Of a DNA stretch of 64,000 nucleotides, positions 8,695-17,060 are shown in pieces; position 1 is the stretch's first letter, and each line of letters begins with the position of its first letter. This DNA is from Variovorax paradoxus (GTDB taxonomy: Bacteria; Pseudomonadota; Gammaproteobacteria; Burkholderiales; Burkholderiaceae_C), in NCBI RefSeq assembly GCF_024734665.1, contig NZ_CP102931.1, positions 5,330,001-5,394,000 of the forward strand, given 5' to 3'. The translations under genes and the position numbers were made by a program. The notes under the pieces were generated by a model, which did not search any database, was not told the DNA's origin, and saw only the letters and a program-made list of their open reading frames with translations.

Positions 8695-9828
8695 ATGGCC
8701 ACTTCCAGCAAGTCCTCCCCAGACACCGGCGCATCGAACCTGCAGCGCCCGCCAGCCGAGATCCTGTACGCCGCACAGCTCGCGCGGCTGCAGGCGCAAG
8801 ACAAAGACCCGCGCCCGCCCGGCTGGGTGCTCGGCCTGAAGGCCGCACGCTCGTTCATCCTCGGCGACGTGGCGCTCGACATCGCGCCCAAGATCGTCGC
8901 GCCCGTGGCCAGCATCGAGCGCATGCTCGTCACGCTGGCTACCGGCCGCGGGCTGATGCTGGTGGGCGAGCCGGGCACGGCGAAGTCGATGCTGTCGGAG
9001 CTGCTGGCCACGGCCATCTCGGGCATCTCGACGCTCACCATCCAGGGCGGCGCGTCGATCACCGAAGACCAGATCAAGTACGGGTGGAACTACGCGCTGC
9101 TCATCAACGAAGGCCCGAGTCCGCGCGCGATGGTGCCGGCGCCGCTGTACCTCGGCATGCAGCAGGGGCAGGTGGTGCGCTTCGAAGAAATCACGCGAGC
9201 GCCGCTGGAAGTGCAAGACTGCCTGCTCGGCATGCTGTCGGACCGCGTGATGGCGGTGCCCGAGCTGTCGGGCGAGCACGGCATGCTCTATGCGCGCGAG
9301 GGCTTCAACATCATCGCCACCGCCAACACGCGCGACCGCGGCGTGAACGAGATGAGCGCGGCGCTGAAGCGGCGCTTCGACTTCGAGACGGTGTTTCCCA
9401 TCCTCGACTTCGACCGCGAACTGGCGCTGGTGCAGGAGTCGTCGACGCGGCTGCTCGCGCAGAGCGGCATTCCGAAAACCGTGCCAGCACCTGTGCTGGA
9501 GCTGCTGGTGTCGACCTTCCGCGACCTGCGTGGCGCGCCGACCAAGGGTGACAACGGCAACGCAGGCGATGCCGCGATGGACCGGCTCACCGCCGTGATG
9601 TCCACCGCCGAAGCCGTGAACGTGGCGCATGCGGTCGGCGTGCGCGCCTGGTTCCTAGAACAGCGCGAAGGCTCGCCCGCTGACCTTGTCGATTGCATCG
9701 CCGGCACGGTGGTGAAGGACAACGCGGACGACCGCGCGAAGCTGCGGCGCTACTTCGAGCAGAAGGCCGCCAAGCGAAACGGCGCCCACTGGCGCGCCTA
9801 CTACGAAGCACGCCACCGTCTGCCCTGA
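8695..9828 (+). CDS. MoxR-family AAA+ ATPase (YehL-like)
   Basis: A 377-aa ATPase starting at ATG 8695, 17 bp after the secreted-protein gene. Walker A is GEPGTAKS (91-98). The Walker B region reads VVRFEEITRAP (160-170), with Glu where most MoxR proteins have Asp. Sensor 1 and arginine-finger segments are visible in IIATANTRDRG (206-216) and LKRRFDFE. MoxR ATPases work as hexamers with a VWA partner to remodel or activate target proteins, and YehL is one of the named MoxR subfamilies. The cognate VWA gene lies two genes downstream, which fits such a pairing. The substrate is unknown. Confidence 0.92.
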   Translation: MATSSKSSPDTGASNLQRPPAEILYAAQLARLQAQDKDPRPPGWVLGLKAARSFILGDVALDIAPKIVAPVASIERMLVTLATGRGLMLVGEPGTAKSMLSELLATAISGISTLTIQGGASITEDQIKYGWNYALLINEGPSPRAMVPAPLYLGMQQGQVVRFEEITRAPLEVQDCLLGMLSDRVMAVPELSGEHGMLYAREGFNIIATANTRDRGVNEMSAALKRRFDFETVFPILDFDRELALVQESSTRLLAQSGIPKTVPAPVLELLVSTFRDLRGAPTKGDNGNAGDAAMDRLTAVMSTAEAVNVAHAVGVRAWFLEQREGSPADLVDCIAGTVVKDNADDRAKLRRYFEQKAAKRNGAHWRAYYEARHRLP

Positions 9829-9838
9829 ACACGCGCCG

Positions 9839-12283
9839 ATGCAGCAACCCCATATCGTTGGCGTGCGCCATCACAGCCCGGCCTGCGCGCGGCTGGTGGC
9901 CGAGCGCATTCGCACGCTGCGCCCGGCGTACGTGCTGATCGAAGGCCCGGCCGATTTCAACGAACGCCTCGACGAGCTGTACCTGCCGCACCAGTTGCCG
10001 GTGGCGATCTACAGCTATCTCTCGGGCGACCAGACGCACCGCGGTTCGTGGTCGCCCTTTGCCGAACATTCGCCCGAGTGGCAGGCGCTGCAGGTGGCGC
10101 GCGAGGTCGGCGCCACCGTGCGCTTCATCGACCTGCCGGCCTGGCACGACGCCTTCTCGCGCATGGAGAACCGCTACGCCGACGTGGCCGACCACGAGCA
10201 CGAGGAGCGCGCCGAAGCCTACGAGCGCGCGCTGACCGAAAAGCTCTCGGTGCAGGGCCGCGATGCGCTGTGGGACCACCTGTTCGAGGACGGCTGCGAT
10301 GCGGCTGAGCTGGCGCAGCGCCTCTTGACCTATTTCGACCACCTGCGCGGCGAGGACCGGGGCTCGCAAGGCAACCAGGCACGCGAGCAGATGATGGCGC
10401 GCTGGATCGCCTGGGCGATGGCGCAGCCGGGCGAACCGGGCCGGGCGCAGGCACTGGTGGTGTGCGGCGGCTATCACGCGCCCGCGTTGGCGCGGTTGTG
10501 GCAAAGCGTGCCGTCTGAACTGCCCGCCACGCCACAGCCCTCGCTCGAATCCTCCGACGATGAAGAAGCGCCGGGGACGCCCGACCCCGAGGCCACGCTG
10601 CGCTTCGGCTCCTACCTCGTGCCCTACACCTTCAAGCGCCTCGACGCCTTCGCGGGCTACGCATCGGGCATGCCCTCCCCGGCCTACTACCAGTGGGTCT
10701 GGGACCATGGCCCCGAAGGCGCCGCACACCGCGCGCTGCAACACGTGATGCAGCGCCTGCGCGAAAAGAAACTGCCCGCCTCCACCGCCGACCTGATGGC
10801 CGTGCACCTGCGCGCGCAAGGACTCGCGCGGCTGCGCGGGCACGAGAAGCCGCTGCGCTCCGACTGGCTCGACGCGCTGGCCGGCGCGCTGGTGAAAGAC
10901 GCGCTCGATGCGCCCCTGCCCTGGACTTATCGCGGCGCGATTCGCCCCGGCACCGACCCCGTGCTGGTGCAGGCGATGGACGTGCTGGCCGGCGACACCG
11001 TCGGCCGCCTCGCGCCCGGCACGCCGCAGCCGCCGCTGGTGGCCGCCGTGCAGGCCGAGCTCGCGGCGCATGGCATCGTGCTGCGCGGCCAACTCAAGCT
11101 CGACCTGCTGCTCGAAACCGACCGCGCGAAGAGCCGCGTGTTGCACCGACTGTCGGTCCTGCGGCTGCCCGGCGTGCGCCGCACGCAGGGGCCGAAGCTC
11201 GCGATGTCGGGCGAACGCACCGAACTCTGGTCGCTGAGCGAGCCGCTGGAGCAGCAGGCCGCGTTGATCGAGGCCGGCGCCTGGGGCGCGAGCCTGCACG
11301 ATGCGGCGCGCGCCCGGCTCGAAGACGATCTGCGCCAGGCCCACGGCCGCATCGGCCCGCTGGCCGACGGACTCAACCAGGCCGCGTGGGCAGGACTGTC
11401 GGCGCTCAGCGATGCGCTGCTGCGTGAGTTGCGCGGCGCAATTGCCAGCGAGCCGCGCTTCGAGGCGCTGGGCCCTGCGCTGTCGGTGCTGCACACGCTG
11501 CTGCGCCACGGCCAGATGCTGGGCATGGCCGATGCGCCGGTGCTGCGCGTGGTGATCGAATCGGGCTTCGACCGTGCGCTGTGGCTGCTGGAGCCGCCCG
11601 CCGCCATCACACCGGCAGACATGCAGGCGCACCTCGAAGGCCACCTCGCGCTGCGCCGGATCGTGGCCGATGTGCTGGCCCATGCACAGGACAACGCGCA
11701 CGATGCGCATGCGCCGTCGCTGCTCGATGTGGAGCCGGCCCGCGCGCTCGCCGTGTGGCAGCGCAAGGCCGCCGACACCAGCGCCGCACCCGTGAGCCGC
11801 GGCGCGGCGCTGGGCGCAACGCTGAGCCTCGCTGGTCGGATTACCGATGCCCAAACGCACAGCGATCACGGCGTGAGCGAAGCCATGCAGCTGCTGCACT
11901 CGCTGCCCGCGCCGGTGCTCGGCGACGCGCTCACCGGGCTGCTGGCGCTGGCGCGCGAAACGCTGTCGTCCGAACCCGCTTTCGTCGCCGGCATGGACCG
12001 CACCGTACAGGCGCTGGACAACGCCGACTTCGTGCGCGCCATGCCCAGCCTGCGCGCCGCCTTCGCCTGGCTGCCGCCGCAGGAGCGCGGGCTGCTGGCC
12101 GACCAGGTGCTGGCGCTGCACGATGCCACGCACCTGTCGCGCCGCGCGCTCACGGCCCATCGCACGGGCGAGGCTGCGCCTGAGCAGCTGGCCGAAGCAC
12201 GCAGCGTGGAAGACGCCGTGCTCGCGCGCCTCGCAGCCTGGGGCGTGACACTGGAAGACGCGCAAGGAAGGCCCCACCCATGA
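9839..12283 (+). CDS. DUF5682 family protein (YehM-like)
   Basis: An 814-aa protein starting 10 bp after the MoxR gene. The N-terminus carries GVRHHSPACARLV and LIEGPADFNERL, the conserved opening of DUF5682, and GGYHAPALARLW lies near residue 210. The remainder is alpha-helical and Leu/Ala-rich. No membrane segment or known catalytic triad is apparent, although the conserved HH/SP and GGYH segments could form an active or metal site (inference). In E. coli the equivalent YehM lies beside the MoxR ATPase YehL. It shares a four-base overlap (ATGA) with the VWA gene and so is probably a stoichiometric component of the same machine. Confidence 0.88.
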   Translation: MQQPHIVGVRHHSPACARLVAERIRTLRPAYVLIEGPADFNERLDELYLPHQLPVAIYSYLSGDQTHRGSWSPFAEHSPEWQALQVAREVGATVRFIDLPAWHDAFSRMENRYADVADHEHEERAEAYERALTEKLSVQGRDALWDHLFEDGCDAAELAQRLLTYFDHLRGEDRGSQGNQAREQMMARWIAWAMAQPGEPGRAQALVVCGGYHAPALARLWQSVPSELPATPQPSLESSDDEEAPGTPDPEATLRFGSYLVPYTFKRLDAFAGYASGMPSPAYYQWVWDHGPEGAAHRALQHVMQRLREKKLPASTADLMAVHLRAQGLARLRGHEKPLRSDWLDALAGALVKDALDAPLPWTYRGAIRPGTDPVLVQAMDVLAGDTVGRLAPGTPQPPLVAAVQAELAAHGIVLRGQLKLDLLLETDRAKSRVLHRLSVLRLPGVRRTQGPKLAMSGERTELWSLSEPLEQQAALIEAGAWGASLHDAARARLEDDLRQAHGRIGPLADGLNQAAWAGLSALSDALLRELRGAIASEPRFEALGPALSVLHTLLRHGQMLGMADAPVLRVVIESGFDRALWLLEPPAAITPADMQAHLEGHLALRRIVADVLAHAQDNAHDAHAPSLLDVEPARALAVWQRKAADTSAAPVSRGAALGATLSLAGRITDAQTHSDHGVSEAMQLLHSLPAPVLGDALTGLLALARETLSSEPAFVAGMDRTVQALDNADFVRAMPSLRAAFAWLPPQERGLLADQVLALHDATHLSRRALTAHRTGEAAPEQLAEARSVEDAVLARLAAWGVTLEDAQGRPHP

Positions 12284-13404
12284 GCCTCGACATTCCCGAT
12301 CCGCTTCAGCGCTGGCGCCTGTTGCTGGGCGACCCGGCCGAATCGGCCTGCGGCAGCCTGAGCGCCGAGGCGCAGGCCGCCGATGCCGCGCTCGACTGGC
12401 TCTACGGCCGCGACGGCGACCGCGCGACCCGTGGCGAACGCAGCGCGGGCCTGGGCCCGTCGGCGCTGACCACGCCGGACTGGATCAACGCCATCCACAC
12501 GCTCTTTCCGAAAGAAGTGATCGAGCGGCTGGAGCAGGACGCGGTCGAGCGCTACGGCATCGACGAGGTTGTGACGAACCTCGAAGTGCTGGAGCGCATC
12601 GAGCCTTCGGAATCGCTGCTGCGCGCGGTGCTGCACACCAAGCACCTGATGAACCCGCAGGTGCTGGCGGCCGCGCGCAAGCTGGTGGCCGAGGTGGTGC
12701 GGCGCATCATGGAAAAGCTCGCCACCGAAGTGCGCCAGGCCTTCAGCGGCAGCCGCGACCGGCGCCGCCGCTCGCGCATGAAGGTGGCGCGCAACTTCGA
12801 CTTCAAGCAGACGCTGGCGGCCAACCTTCACCGCTACGACCCGCAGCGCCGCAAGCTCTACGTGGAACGGCCGGTGTTCATCAGCCGCACCAAGCGGCAT
12901 GCCGAGCCTTGGGACATCATCTTGCTGATCGACCAGAGCGGCTCGATGGTCGACTCGGTGATCCACAGCGCGGTGATGGCCGCCTGCCTGTGGCAGCTGC
13001 CCGGCATGCGCACGCGGCTCGTGGCCTTCGACACCGCGGTGGTCGACCTGACCGCCGACGTGTCGGACCCGGTCGAGTTGCTGATGAAGGTGCAGCTGGG
13101 CGGGGGCACCGACATCGCCAAAGCAGTGGCCTATGCGCAGTCGCTCGTCGCCAATCCGCGCAAGAGCATCGTGGTGCTGGTGAGCGATTTCTACGAAGGC
13201 GGCAGCGAGCATGAACTGGTGCGCCGCGTGAAGGCGCTGGTCGAGTCCGGCGCGAAGGTGCTGGGGCTGGCTGCGCTCGACTCGAAGGCCGAGCCCAACT
13301 ACGACCGCGAGATGGCGGCGCGGCTGGTGCGCGAAGGTGCGCAGATCGGCGCGATGACGCCGGGCCAGCTCGCCGGCTGGCTGGCCGAGAAGGTGCAGGG
13401 ATGA
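12280..13404 (+). CDS. VWA domain protein, MoxR partner (YehP-like)
   Basis: A 374-aa protein. Residues 1-200 are helical and charged, with an Arg-rich patch near 158-167. A VWA domain spans about 210-370. The MIDAS metal site is complete: DQSGS (D218, S220, S222), the threonine of GGTD (T277) and D303 in VSDFYEGG. VWA proteins of this type bind MoxR ATPases and couple ATP hydrolysis to a target through the MIDAS metal. The gene overlaps DUF5682 upstream and the SWIM gene downstream by four bases each. No signal peptide is seen, so it is cytoplasmic, unlike secreted VWA proteins. Confidence 0.92.
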   Translation: MSLDIPDPLQRWRLLLGDPAESACGSLSAEAQAADAALDWLYGRDGDRATRGERSAGLGPSALTTPDWINAIHTLFPKEVIERLEQDAVERYGIDEVVTNLEVLERIEPSESLLRAVLHTKHLMNPQVLAAARKLVAEVVRRIMEKLATEVRQAFSGSRDRRRRSRMKVARNFDFKQTLAANLHRYDPQRRKLYVERPVFISRTKRHAEPWDIILLIDQSGSMVDSVIHSAVMAACLWQLPGMRTRLVAFDTAVVDLTADVSDPVELLMKVQLGGGTDIAKAVAYAQSLVANPRKSIVVLVSDFYEGGSEHELVRRVKALVESGAKVLGLAALDSKAEPNYDREMAARLVREGAQIGAMTPGQLAGWLAEKVQG

Positions 13405-15557
13405 GCGGCTCCACGACAACATGGCGCACCGACCTGCTCGAGCTGACGCCCGAAGCGCTGACGGCGCTGGCCAACGCGGGCTTCGTCAAGCGCGCGCAGA
13501 AAGACGTAGCCGCCGGCCTGCTGCCGAAGTTGGAGACCAACGCCGACGGCGTGGTGCAGGCGCAGTTCGACGACGGCGTGCGCACCAGCCTGCCGCCGGG
13601 GCGCACGCTGCGCGATGCGCAGTGCAGTTGTCCGGCCAGCGGCATGTGCCGGCATCGGGTGATGCTGGTGCTGGCTTACCAGGCACAAGCTGCGTCGGAA
13701 AAAGCCGATGCGCCGGCAGCGGCCGACGAGGTTTCAGCGGAGCCGGACGGTGCATGGAGCCCCGCGCAGTTCGACGATGCCGCGCTGGCCGCGAGCCTCG
13801 CGCCCTCGGTGCTCGAGCAGGCGAACAAGCTCGCCGCCGCACGCCCGGTGGTCGGCGTGCAGGCCTGGCGCAGCGCCAGCGCGCCGCCCGTGGCGCGGCT
13901 GCCGATGTGCAGCGTGCGCTTCTTCTCGCGCAGCTCGCTGGTTCATGCGCGCTGCGATTGCAAGCAGGGCAGCGGCTGCGCGCACGTGGTGATCGCGGTG
14001 TGGGCCTTCCGGCAGGCCGGCTCGCTGGCGCCCGGTTCGGCGGAGGTGATGGTCGAGGTGCAGCCGTCCGCATCGGCGGGCATGGATGCTGCGGAACCCG
14101 CGCCGCTGCCCTCAGCCATGCAGGGCGAAGCCGCGCTGACCCTGCGCACGCAGATCGACGCCCTGCTGCTGTCGCTCTGGCTCGACGGTTCCAGCCAGCC
14201 GCTGATGGCGCTGGCGGCCCGCTTCGAGGCCGTGCGCAGCCAGACGCGCGCGCTGGGCTGGAATTGGATCGACGACGCGCTCGACGAGCTCTGGCAGCTG
14301 CTACAAGCCCAACAGGCGCGCAGCAGCCGATTCGAGCCACTGCGGCTGGTGCGCGTGCTGACCGAGCTGTGGGCGCGGCTGCAGGCGGCGGCGCATGCCG
14401 GGCGGCCGCAGGATGGCTCCGCACGGCCAGCGCTGCCGGCCAGCCAGATCCTAGGCATCGGTGTGAAGGGCGAGGTCGCACTCGACCATCTGCGGCTGGT
14501 GTCGCTCGGCGCGGAGCTCTGGTCCGACGAGACGGCCGAAGGCGCGAACATTCTCTTTGCCGACCCCGACACGCAGAACGTGACCGTACTGGAACGCCAG
14601 TGGTCGCGCGAGGCCGACGCCGCAGCCGGCGGCGCGGCACCCAACCTGCTGAACCGGCGTGTCGCGGGCTTTCCGCTGCGGCAGCTGGCAAGCGGACAGG
14701 TCATCACCAAGACCGCGACGCGGCGCGCCAACGGGCTGGTCGACATCACGGCAGGCGCGCGGCAGACCGGCGTACTGCCGCTGTCGCCGAAGTCGTGGGA
14801 CGACCTGGTCGCGCCGCTGCGGCAGGACAGCGTGGCGGGGCTGGTGGCGCATCTGAAAGAAGCGCAGCCCGATTTCGTCCGGCCGCGGCAGGCGGCGAGT
14901 GGCGCATCGGCTGGTGCCTCAGGGCAGCTGCATGTGGTGGCGTTCGAACGCATGGATGTGGCGTCTTGTCACTGGGATGCGGCGGCGCAGGTGCTGCATG
15001 CGCGGCTTGGACAGGCGGTGGCGGACGAGGCGAGCGAAGCCAAGGCCGAAGACGCGCAGCTGCATCTGGCGTTGCCGCATCGCGCGGCCACACCTGGCGC
15101 CGTCGATGCGCTGGCCCGCACGCTTGCCGGCGAATACGGCGCGCTGCGCGCCGTGGCGGGCACGGTGCATCTGCAGGGCAGCCAGGCGGTCATGCAGCCT
15201 CTGAGCCTGCTGACGGCACAACGCGCAGTGGTGCTGCAGGTCGAAGCGGTCGCACCGAAGCCGCTGGATCTGGAAAGCGACGCCGAAGAAGTACCCGCAC
15301 TGAACGCGCTGGCCGGCGATACGCTGGAACTGCTGGCGCTGTGGCTGCGACAAGGCCTGCGCCATCAGGGCGGTGGCGCAATGTCGAAGGCGCAAGCGCA
15401 GGTGCTGCGGTTGAAGCAGGCCGGGCTGGGGCGAGGCGCAACGCTGCTGGAGGCCGTGCTCGAAAATTTGCGCTCGGCGCAACGGCCGGCGCTGGTGGCA
15501 CAGCTGGCAATGCTGGGCTTGCTGATGCAGGGCGTGGCGCAATCGGCCTCGGCATGA
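13401..15557 (+). CDS. SWIM-type zinc-finger protein with two CxC(5)CxH motifs (YehQ-like)
   Basis: A 718-aa protein that closes the operon. Two zinc-binding motifs of identical spacing are visible: C75-x-C77-(5)-C83-x-H85 and C185-x-C187-(5)-C193-x-H195, both of the SWIM form CxCx(n)CxH. SWIM motifs bind nucleic acid or protein. The remaining ~500 residues are Leu/Ala-rich helices without a recognised domain. E. coli YehQ is the corresponding SWIM protein at the yeh locus. The ATG overlaps the VWA stop. The stop codon touches a hairpin that ends transcription here and for the opposing tRNA. Molecular role unknown. Confidence 0.87.
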   Translation: MSGSTTTWRTDLLELTPEALTALANAGFVKRAQKDVAAGLLPKLETNADGVVQAQFDDGVRTSLPPGRTLRDAQCSCPASGMCRHRVMLVLAYQAQAASEKADAPAAADEVSAEPDGAWSPAQFDDAALAASLAPSVLEQANKLAAARPVVGVQAWRSASAPPVARLPMCSVRFFSRSSLVHARCDCKQGSGCAHVVIAVWAFRQAGSLAPGSAEVMVEVQPSASAGMDAAEPAPLPSAMQGEAALTLRTQIDALLLSLWLDGSSQPLMALAARFEAVRSQTRALGWNWIDDALDELWQLLQAQQARSSRFEPLRLVRVLTELWARLQAAAHAGRPQDGSARPALPASQILGIGVKGEVALDHLRLVSLGAELWSDETAEGANILFADPDTQNVTVLERQWSREADAAAGGAAPNLLNRRVAGFPLRQLASGQVITKTATRRANGLVDITAGARQTGVLPLSPKSWDDLVAPLRQDSVAGLVAHLKEAQPDFVRPRQAASGASAGASGQLHVVAFERMDVASCHWDAAAQVLHARLGQAVADEASEAKAEDAQLHLALPHRAATPGAVDALARTLAGEYGALRAVAGTVHLQGSQAVMQPLSLLTAQRAVVLQVEAVAPKPLDLESDAEEVPALNALAGDTLELLALWLRQGLRHQGGGAMSKAQAQVLRLKQAGLGRGATLLEAVLENLRSAQRPALVAQLAMLGLLMQGVAQSASA

Positions 15558-15591
15558 AAAAACCCCTGAGCCGGTTCAGGACTCAGGGGTT
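15557..15591. terminator. Shared bidirectional hairpin terminator
   Basis: A 10-bp perfect stem (AACCCCTGAG at 15561-15570 with CTCAGGGGTT at 15582-15591) has an 11-base loop. An A6 run at 15557-15562 gives a U-tract for the reverse (tRNA) transcript, and TTCTTTG follows on the forward side. The A-run includes the last base of the SWIM gene's stop codon. Confidence 0.85.
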
Positions 15592-15598
15592 CTTTGCT

Positions 15599-15674
15599 TG
15601 GTGCCGCTTGTCGGAATCGAACTGACGACCTTCCGCTTACAAGGCGGGTGCTCTACCAATTGAGCTAAAGCGGC
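15599..15674 (-). tRNA. tRNA-Thr (anticodon UGU)
   Basis: The reverse strand folds as a 76-nt tRNA with encoded CCA (TGG at 15599-15601). The acceptor stem GCCGCTT pairs with AAGCGGC, the discriminator is A, and the T-loop is GTTCGATTC. The anticodon loop CTTGTAA gives UGU, which reads threonine ACA/ACG codons. A TAGAAT box lies about 20 bases upstream without a clear -35. The 3' end faces the MoxR-VWA operon across the shared terminator. Confidence 0.95.
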
Positions 15675-15703
15675 GAAATTCCAGTGCGTGATTCTAGTAG
15701 CGC

Positions 15704-15722
15704 CAGCCGGCATGGCCGGCTG
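15704..15722. repeat. Hairpin between sspB and tRNA-Thr
   Basis: An 8-bp inverted repeat (CAGCCGGC / GCCGGCTG) has a 3-base loop and lies 13 bases past the sspB stop. No T-run follows on either strand, so it may stabilise the sspB transcript end or help a factor-dependent stop. Function is inferred only. Confidence 0.45.
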
Positions 15723-15735
15723 CTCGCTCCTGCCG

Positions 15736-16311
15736 CTACTTGACGCGCTTGAGCGAGGGCCTGGTGCCGCCACCGGCCGGCGGGCGCGGCGGCTCGTCGA
15801 CCGGATCAGCGGGCGAGCCCGCATCGACCGTTTCGTCGCCGTCCTCGCCCGTCACCAGGTGAACGATCTTGCCGGCATCGCCTTCGGTGCCGCGCGAGGC
15901 GTCACGCAAGGGCATGCGGGCCGGACCCTGGGGCGAAGGCGTGGAAACCGGGCCATCGCTGCCATCGTGCTCCGAGGGAACCGACGGTGCCGGCGCGGGA
16001 AACGCCATGCCCTGTCCGTTTTCGCGTGCGTAGATGGCAATCACGCGCCCAACCGGCACGCTGATTTCACGCGCCGTACCCGCAAAACGGGCCTTGAACT
16101 CGATGAAGTCGTTGCCGAGCTTGAGCGAGCTGGTCGCGTCGAAGCTGATGTTGAGCACGATCTCGCCGTTCTTCACGTACTCGCGCGGCACCTGCACGGT
16201 GTCGTCGACCTGCACCGCGACATAGGGCGTGAACCCGTTGTCGGTGCACCATTCGTACAGCGCCCGGATGAGGTACGGGCGGGTGGAGGACGACTCGAGC
16301 GCGTTGATCAT
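15736..16311 (-). CDS. sspB: ClpXP protease specificity-enhancing factor SspB
   Basis: A 191-aa protein. The N-terminal ~110 residues match the SspB substrate-binding fold (RPYLIRALYEWCTDNG..., VLNISFDATSSLKLGN, SFARFAG-like strand). A flexible, Pro/Asp-rich tail follows and ends in a short basic/hydrophobic piece, SLKRVK, as expected for the ClpX-binding tail. SspB tethers ssrA-tagged peptides to ClpXP. It lies 41 bp downstream of sspA in the usual sspA-sspB order and is probably co-transcribed. Confidence 0.95.
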   Translation of the reverse strand: MINALESSSTRPYLIRALYEWCTDNGFTPYVAVQVDDTVQVPREYVKNGEIVLNISFDATSSLKLGNDFIEFKARFAGTAREISVPVGRVIAIYARENGQGMAFPAPAPSVPSEHDGSDGPVSTPSPQGPARMPLRDASRGTEGDAGKIVHLVTGEDGDETVDAGSPADPVDEPPRPPAGGGTRPSLKRVK

Positions 16312-16352
16312 GAAAAACTGCGGGAAGCGATGGAAGCAGGCACGAAGCTTAC

Positions 16353-16964
16353 TTACTTTCGCATGACCTTTTCAGAAGGCGTGAGTGCTTCGATGTAGGC
16401 CGGGCGCGAGAAGATACGCTCGGCGTACTTCAGGAGCGGTGCCGCGTTCTTGCTGAGGTCGATGCCGTAGTAGTCGAGGCGCCACAGCAGCGGCGCGATG
16501 GCCACGTCGAGCATCGAGAAGTTGTCGCCCAGCATGTACTTGTTCTTGAGGAACACGGGTGCCAGCTGCGTGAGACGGTCGCGGATGTGCGAGCGGGCCT
16601 TTTCCAGCGCCTTCTCGTTGCCCTTGGTGGTGCGGTTCTCGAGCGTCGAGACATGCACGAAGAGTTCCTTCTCGAAGTTGAGCAGGAACAGGCGCACGCG
16701 GGCGCGGTCGACCGGGTCGCCGGGCATCAGCTGGGGATGCGGGAAGCGCTCGTCGATGTACTCGTTGATGATGTTCGACTCGTACAGGATCAGGTCGCGC
16801 TCGACCAGGATCGGCACCTGGCCGTACGGGTTCATCACGCTGATGTCTTCGGGCTTGTTGTAGAGATCGACGTCGCGGATCTCGAAGTCCATGCCCTTTT
16901 CGAACAACACGAAGCGGCAGCGGTGGGAAAAGGGGCAGGTCGTTCCTGAATACAAGACCATCAT
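16353..16964 (-). CDS. sspA: Stringent starvation protein A
   Basis: A 203-aa glutathione S-transferase-fold protein. The N-terminal thioredoxin-like half begins MMVLYSGTTCPFSHRC. The C-terminal helical half includes KNKYMLGDNFSMLDVAIAPLLW-type sequence typical of SspA. It binds RNA polymerase and modulates transcription in starvation and acid stress; the family generally lacks GST activity. It starts at ATG 16964. Its upstream neighbour petC is separated by a terminator, so sspA most likely has its own promoter in 16965-16985 or within the terminator region. Confidence 0.95.
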   Translation of the reverse strand: MMVLYSGTTCPFSHRCRFVLFEKGMDFEIRDVDLYNKPEDISVMNPYGQVPILVERDLILYESNIINEYIDERFPHPQLMPGDPVDRARVRLFLLNFEKELFVHVSTLENRTTKGNEKALEKARSHIRDRLTQLAPVFLKNKYMLGDNFSMLDVAIAPLLWRLDYYGIDLSKNAAPLLKYAERIFSRPAYIEALTPSEKVMRK

Positions 16965-16985
16965 GGCGAGAGACTCCTAAAAATC

Positions 16986-17017
16986 AAAAAGAGTGGGTCG
17001 CGTTGGCAACCCACTCT
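16986..17017 (-). terminator. Rho-independent terminator of petABC
   Basis: On the reverse strand a 9-bp stem (AGAGTGGGT / ACCCACTCT, 17009-17017 with 16990-16998) is followed by TTTTTGATTTTT. It begins 44 bases after the petC stop and separates petABC from sspAB. Confidence 0.88.
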
Positions 17018-17060
17018 GTGGGACCGGATGCCCGAGGGTATCCGGTCGGCGTGGACGGAA

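Noticed and set aside
3990..15674. MoxR-VWA operon as an integrated island at tRNA-Thr
   Set aside because: I found no integrase and no second copy of the tRNA 3' end at the left edge (3990-4100). Base composition is the same as around it.
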